NCBI GenBank assembly: GCA_016801845.1 | Contig: CM028914.1 | Location: 2,774,001-2,838,000 of the forward strand | Source: Polydactylus sextarius | Taxonomy: Eukaryota > Chordata > Actinopteri > Polynemidae | DNA: 64,000 nucleotides | Direction of reading: 5' to 3' | Shown here: piece by piece, positions 60,505-64,000 of the stretch | How the letters are laid out: each line of letters begins with the position of its first letter | Numbering within the stretch: position 1 is the stretch's first letter | The notes under the pieces: model-generated | The model's database searches: none | What the model saw: the letters and a program-made list of their open reading frames with translations, nothing else | Told to the model about the DNA's origin: nothing | Made by a program: the position numbers and the translations under genes

Positions 60505-61190
60505 TGGCTACAGCTAACAATTATTATGATAATCTGATTATTTTATTGGTTTAATGGATAATTAATTGGATAAAATGGGGAAAAATTAAATAACTTTTTA
60601 CAAATTAAAATAACCAAAAGTTGTGTCAAACAACTGACACATCAAAGCTTAAATATCTGCACATTAAGGTAAAAAAAAAAGTAGTAAAACTAAATTATTA
60701 TCAGGTTTTTAGACACATTAGACAGTTTAGTTTGAGTCAGAAACATCCATTGTCCTTTTTAAGTGAATAACTACTGATCTAAAACACAGACGAGGATAAA
60801 TGACGGTAAATAAAAAGACGTTGGGTGAAGCAGAATAAACAGGAAGTGACAGTAACATCTGTTTATTTCTGAAGAAATGAAGGATTCACTTTAAACCGTT
60901 TCTGAATGACGTCGTCAAATAATTCAACAACGTTAAACAGAAAAACCTTCTGTTTTTTGAAGGATTCATTGTAGCGCTAAGCTAACGTTAGCCTCCTTAT
61001 CCTCTGTTGTCTCCATCATCAGAGACTAATCATGTGACCTACACAAGGCCTCTCATTGGTTCTATTAGTTTCTTGTTTTACAGCAACATTAAGAAACATC
61101 GCCGCTGTATAATAACGACAACACAACTAATCCATAATTAAAATAGTTGGACACTAATTTAATAATTGATTAATTGCTGCAGCTCTAAAA
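60505..61190. mobile_element. Non-autonomous DNA-element-like repeat
   Basis: The left side reads 'ggctacagctaacaattattatgataatc', and the right side, reverse complemented, reads 'agagctgcagcaattaatcaattatt'. These imperfect inverted ends with 'tgcagct' termini resemble a common fish repeat, and the copy at 22790-23230 ends in related sequence. Boundaries are approximate and no target duplication was established. Confidence 0.4.
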
Positions 61191-63590
61191 GTAAATCACA
61201 ATGACAACTGTATAAACAACAACAATAATAATAATAATATCTACTCATTCACACACGTTGTTTCAAATATTCTCCACATCCTTAATAAATAAAATCACGA
61301 CGGTTGAAGTTGTCGTGTTTCAGCAGAAGCAGTAAAACCAGAAGAGTCATAGAAACGTCAGCAACAACAACAACAACAACATAAGCTGCACAGTGGAGGT
61401 GTATTTATGTATTTATGTACATGTACAGGTATCTGTGTACACCTCTTTATCACGGTGGTAAAATGGTAACATTTTTAAATTGTCGGTCTCTGTTTTCTCT
61501 CTGTATCATGATCATTGTATTGATCGTCTCTAGTACATGATTGTATCTGAAATTGTGTTGTGCAGTAATTATAGATTGTAAACGGATAAATGGATGTTTT
61601 AGATTTGATTTATTTCTTCTTGTATTTGTTTCCCGTCTTGTCTCTGCATCGTGATAAACCAGCAGACAGCAGGGTTGTTCCTCACCATAGTTTCACTATG
61701 ACGATCAATAAACTATTTGATTATTTATTATCATCCTCCATTTCTCATCGTCTTCCTGTCTCTGACACCCTTAGTTGCGTCTTCGTTAATCTTCTTTGTG
61801 TTTTTTTTTTTTTTTTTATTATTTTTAATGTTTACAGTACGGAGGAAATCGGTTCTCATGATCCATCAGACGAGGATCCATTTTCTCACAACAACTTTGG
61901 TTGCGTTCGTGTCTCGAACACACTGTTCTTTGTAAAGTCTCACAGTCGAGTCCATCTCTTCCAGATTCAGTCTTGTGACTCAGTGTTTGGTTCTCTGTTT
62001 GAAAGAGACACAGATAAAACCTGGATTGTGTTTGTGTTTGGATTCCTACACACTATATTATTTAATTTTTCTTGGTGTTGGACAAGTTATGCTACTGTTT
62101 TTTTTTTTTTTTTTTTTCCTTCACAAAGTTTGTCCTGTTGGGTTTTCCAGTTTCTAAAGGAAATTAAATTATGGAACCAATCTGTTGTTTTTTTTTTTTT
62201 TTTTTTTTAAATTTATAATCTCTTAAAACATAAAACTTAAAACATCGGTGTAGATAATAACATTGATGTAGGTTGTTCCACTTGTGTTTTTCCCGATAGA
62301 TCGACAGATATGACCTTATTGATCCGTTTTAGAGGAAATCCTGCAAGATTTTTAAAAGATAAATATAATATTTAAAGCAAAAGTTGGACAAAGTTTTGAC
62401 AGATCAAGAGAAAAAATCATCCATGTTCATTATTTAGACATCTTGTTGCAAAAGTTATTATAACTTATTTGTGCTTTAAATTTATATTTACAGATGCAGC
62501 TTTTATTTTAGCGTCAGAATAAAACTATGGAAAATAATCAAACAAACTAAATCAGTATTGTTTGGTCGATGATCTCGCGTCGTAGACAAAAGTTACTGAA
62601 GCTGAAACTAATTACGTGTTAATGAGGAAATACAATCAATCACATGTTTGATGGAAAAAGTCTTTGTAGTTGGTGATTGACGGTAGATGGTGATTTAGCA
62701 ACAGTCAAATCTGTCTCATCCAAATAAACAGACATATGAAATTAAAATATACTGATGAATATTCATTATTTATGTTGCAATAATATCTAATGTTTTATTT
62801 TCACGTATAAAAGTGAAAACTAAAGATCTTTATAAGAAATTAGACAAATCCAACATAAATAGAGTCGGTCTGTGTTTGTGTTATTAATGTTTGTTCCCAG
62901 CAGCAGTTTTATCTTCTTATATCACCAAGACGTGTGTGTGTGTTTGTGTGTTTTATTCTCAGTCAGCTGAATGTTTTTTTGTTTTTTTCTTCAGCAGGAC
63001 GAACCTTGTGACATTCAGGCAGCAGCGTGTGGTTTGTGGTGCAGCAGGCCGCCAGGCTGCTCTGATAACTATAGGCGTTTAGGTCAGCGTCACTGCCAAC
63101 ACAAAGATAAACCCAGAGGAGGAAAGAAAGCAGCAGTTCTTACCTCCCTGAGCGCGTCTGTAATAAAACCCATGTGGTGTTTGAGAACCGAAGAGGTCGT
63201 TGCCAATTTCAGATCAGTTGAAGACGCGGGCGGAGCTGTTCGTTAAGGCTGCGTGTTACTGATAGTTGTTTGATTGATTGTGAGATCGTTTGTACAGTTT
63301 CTTCCCTCCCTGAAGGTTTTGGACACTAAGATAAAAGTTAAAGACGTTTGGATGAACCACATCAAATAACATAAAACAACTGAACAAACAAATATTGAAT
63401 AATAAATATTACTTAAAATGTAGTTAGAGGAGACCGGGGATGATTGTAACACTTTCTCTCAGCTCCTTTTACTTGCATAATATTTTTTAATCACATTTTA
63501 ATACAAAGTTTAATCACATTTTGACACAAAGCTAATCCAAAGCTAATCGAACTCACAAACAGCTGCACGGCATATTTACAGCGCTACGTG
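61191..63590. other. AT-rich spacer or intron, no exon identified
   Basis: (AAT)n near 61223-61240, (CAA)n at 61363-61380 and three T runs of 15-20 bases (61801-61818, 62099-62117, 62187-62208). The frame at 62971-63246 follows a decent acceptor (tttttcttcag) but resembles no family I know. Confidence 0.4.
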
Positions 63591-63599
63591 GGCAGATCC

Positions 63600-63730
63600 T
63601 AGGAGCGGTAACATGAGTACGAACGTTAGCATTAGCATTACAGCTACCGACCACTTCAGGACAGTTATCACCGGCCCGGTTTTGAAACTATGACGGGCCA
63701 CAGTCTCAGTCAGTGTCTGAGAACCACCGT
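63600..63730 (+). mobile_element. Degraded relative of the 9.45-kb hAT MITE
   Basis: 'gttagcattagcattacagctac', 'acagttatcacc', 'ttttgaaactatgacgg' and 'cacagtctcagtcagtg' are collinear with 9600-9760 of the MITE. No terminal repeats are recognisable here. Confidence 0.45.
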
Positions 63731-64000
63731 CTCCTCTGCTGCTTGTTAACCTGCTCAACGTTTGAGTCGCTGTTTTCTAGTGAGTCTGTGTCGCGGTCGC
63801 ATCTCCCCAGGTCTCGTTTGTTACAGTCTCCTACTTTTTATTTCAGTAACTGTTGCGTGTGTTAAAATCTGCGCCGCCTCTTCACTTTGTGCAGACATCA
63901 CATCTTCTCTGCAGCAGCTAAAAAGTCGTCCTGTTGGTGATTTAGGATTTTTCAACCTCTCTTCCTGAATCACTTCTAGTTAGGAGATATTTTTAGTTTG

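Noticed and set aside
61590..62210. 206-codon Phe/Ser-rich frame
   Set aside because: Three long T runs supply poly-Phe. No conserved motif is present and the composition matches the surrounding AT-rich spacer.

Overview
This window reads as vertebrate nuclear DNA, and specifically as a ray-finned fish (teleost). It is AT-rich and gene-sparse, with long (CA)n, (CT)n and (GATA)n microsatellites and small hAT-type and other non-autonomous repeats typical of fish. Introns are short (GT-AG), and coding exons match vertebrate families. No bacterial, phage or plasmid feature is present. The species cannot be named from the sequence.

Layout. (1) 1-21.2 kb is a gene desert holding repeats, an oestrogen-receptor-type palindrome next to a DR4 site, an intact-looking hAT MITE with an 8-bp target duplication, and a pair of related non-repetitive blocks near 12.3 and 18.4 kb. 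(2) 21.2-24.5 kb holds OVCA2 (+), a two-exon serine hydrolase gene behind a paired-ETS promoter. (3) 24.5-30.3 kb is spacer with another hAT-like element and microsatellites. (4) 30.39-30.88 kb holds two microRNA hairpins on the minus strand, miR-132 and miR-212. They sit about 3 kb inside a candidate host transcript that starts at a TATA box near 34.06 kb and has a consensus splice donor at 33,886. Between them lie a split REST/RE1-like site with expanded spacing, a CpG-rich block, and several CREB-type elements. (5) 35.3-41.7 kb is low-complexity spacer ending in a compound pentanucleotide repeat next to the SMG6 promoter. (6) 41.80-53.52 kb holds SMG6 (+), reconstructed here as 19 coding exons encoding 1643 residues with all phases consistent. 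(7) 54-64 kb is SMG6 3' UTR, spacer, and a CpG-rich likely first exon (+) ending at a consensus donor at 57,752, whose gene lies beyond the window and was not identified.

Context. OVCA2, miR-212/132 and SMG6 are also linked on human 17p13.3, which supports all three calls. Two differences stand out. No HIC1-like BTB/zinc-finger reading frame was found between the microRNAs and SMG6, and SMG6 points the same way as OVCA2, opposite to the human arrangement as I recall it. The locus combines a neuronal, activity-regulated microRNA pair (CREB/REST-type control) with two housekeeping genes: an alpha/beta-hydrolase and the nonsense-mediated-decay endonuclease. I see no evidence of an entirely new biological system. 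The most interesting material is the regulatory architecture of the microRNA locus, transposon-carried receptor sites, the duplicated 12.3/18.4 kb element, and a loop insertion in the SMG6 PIN domain.
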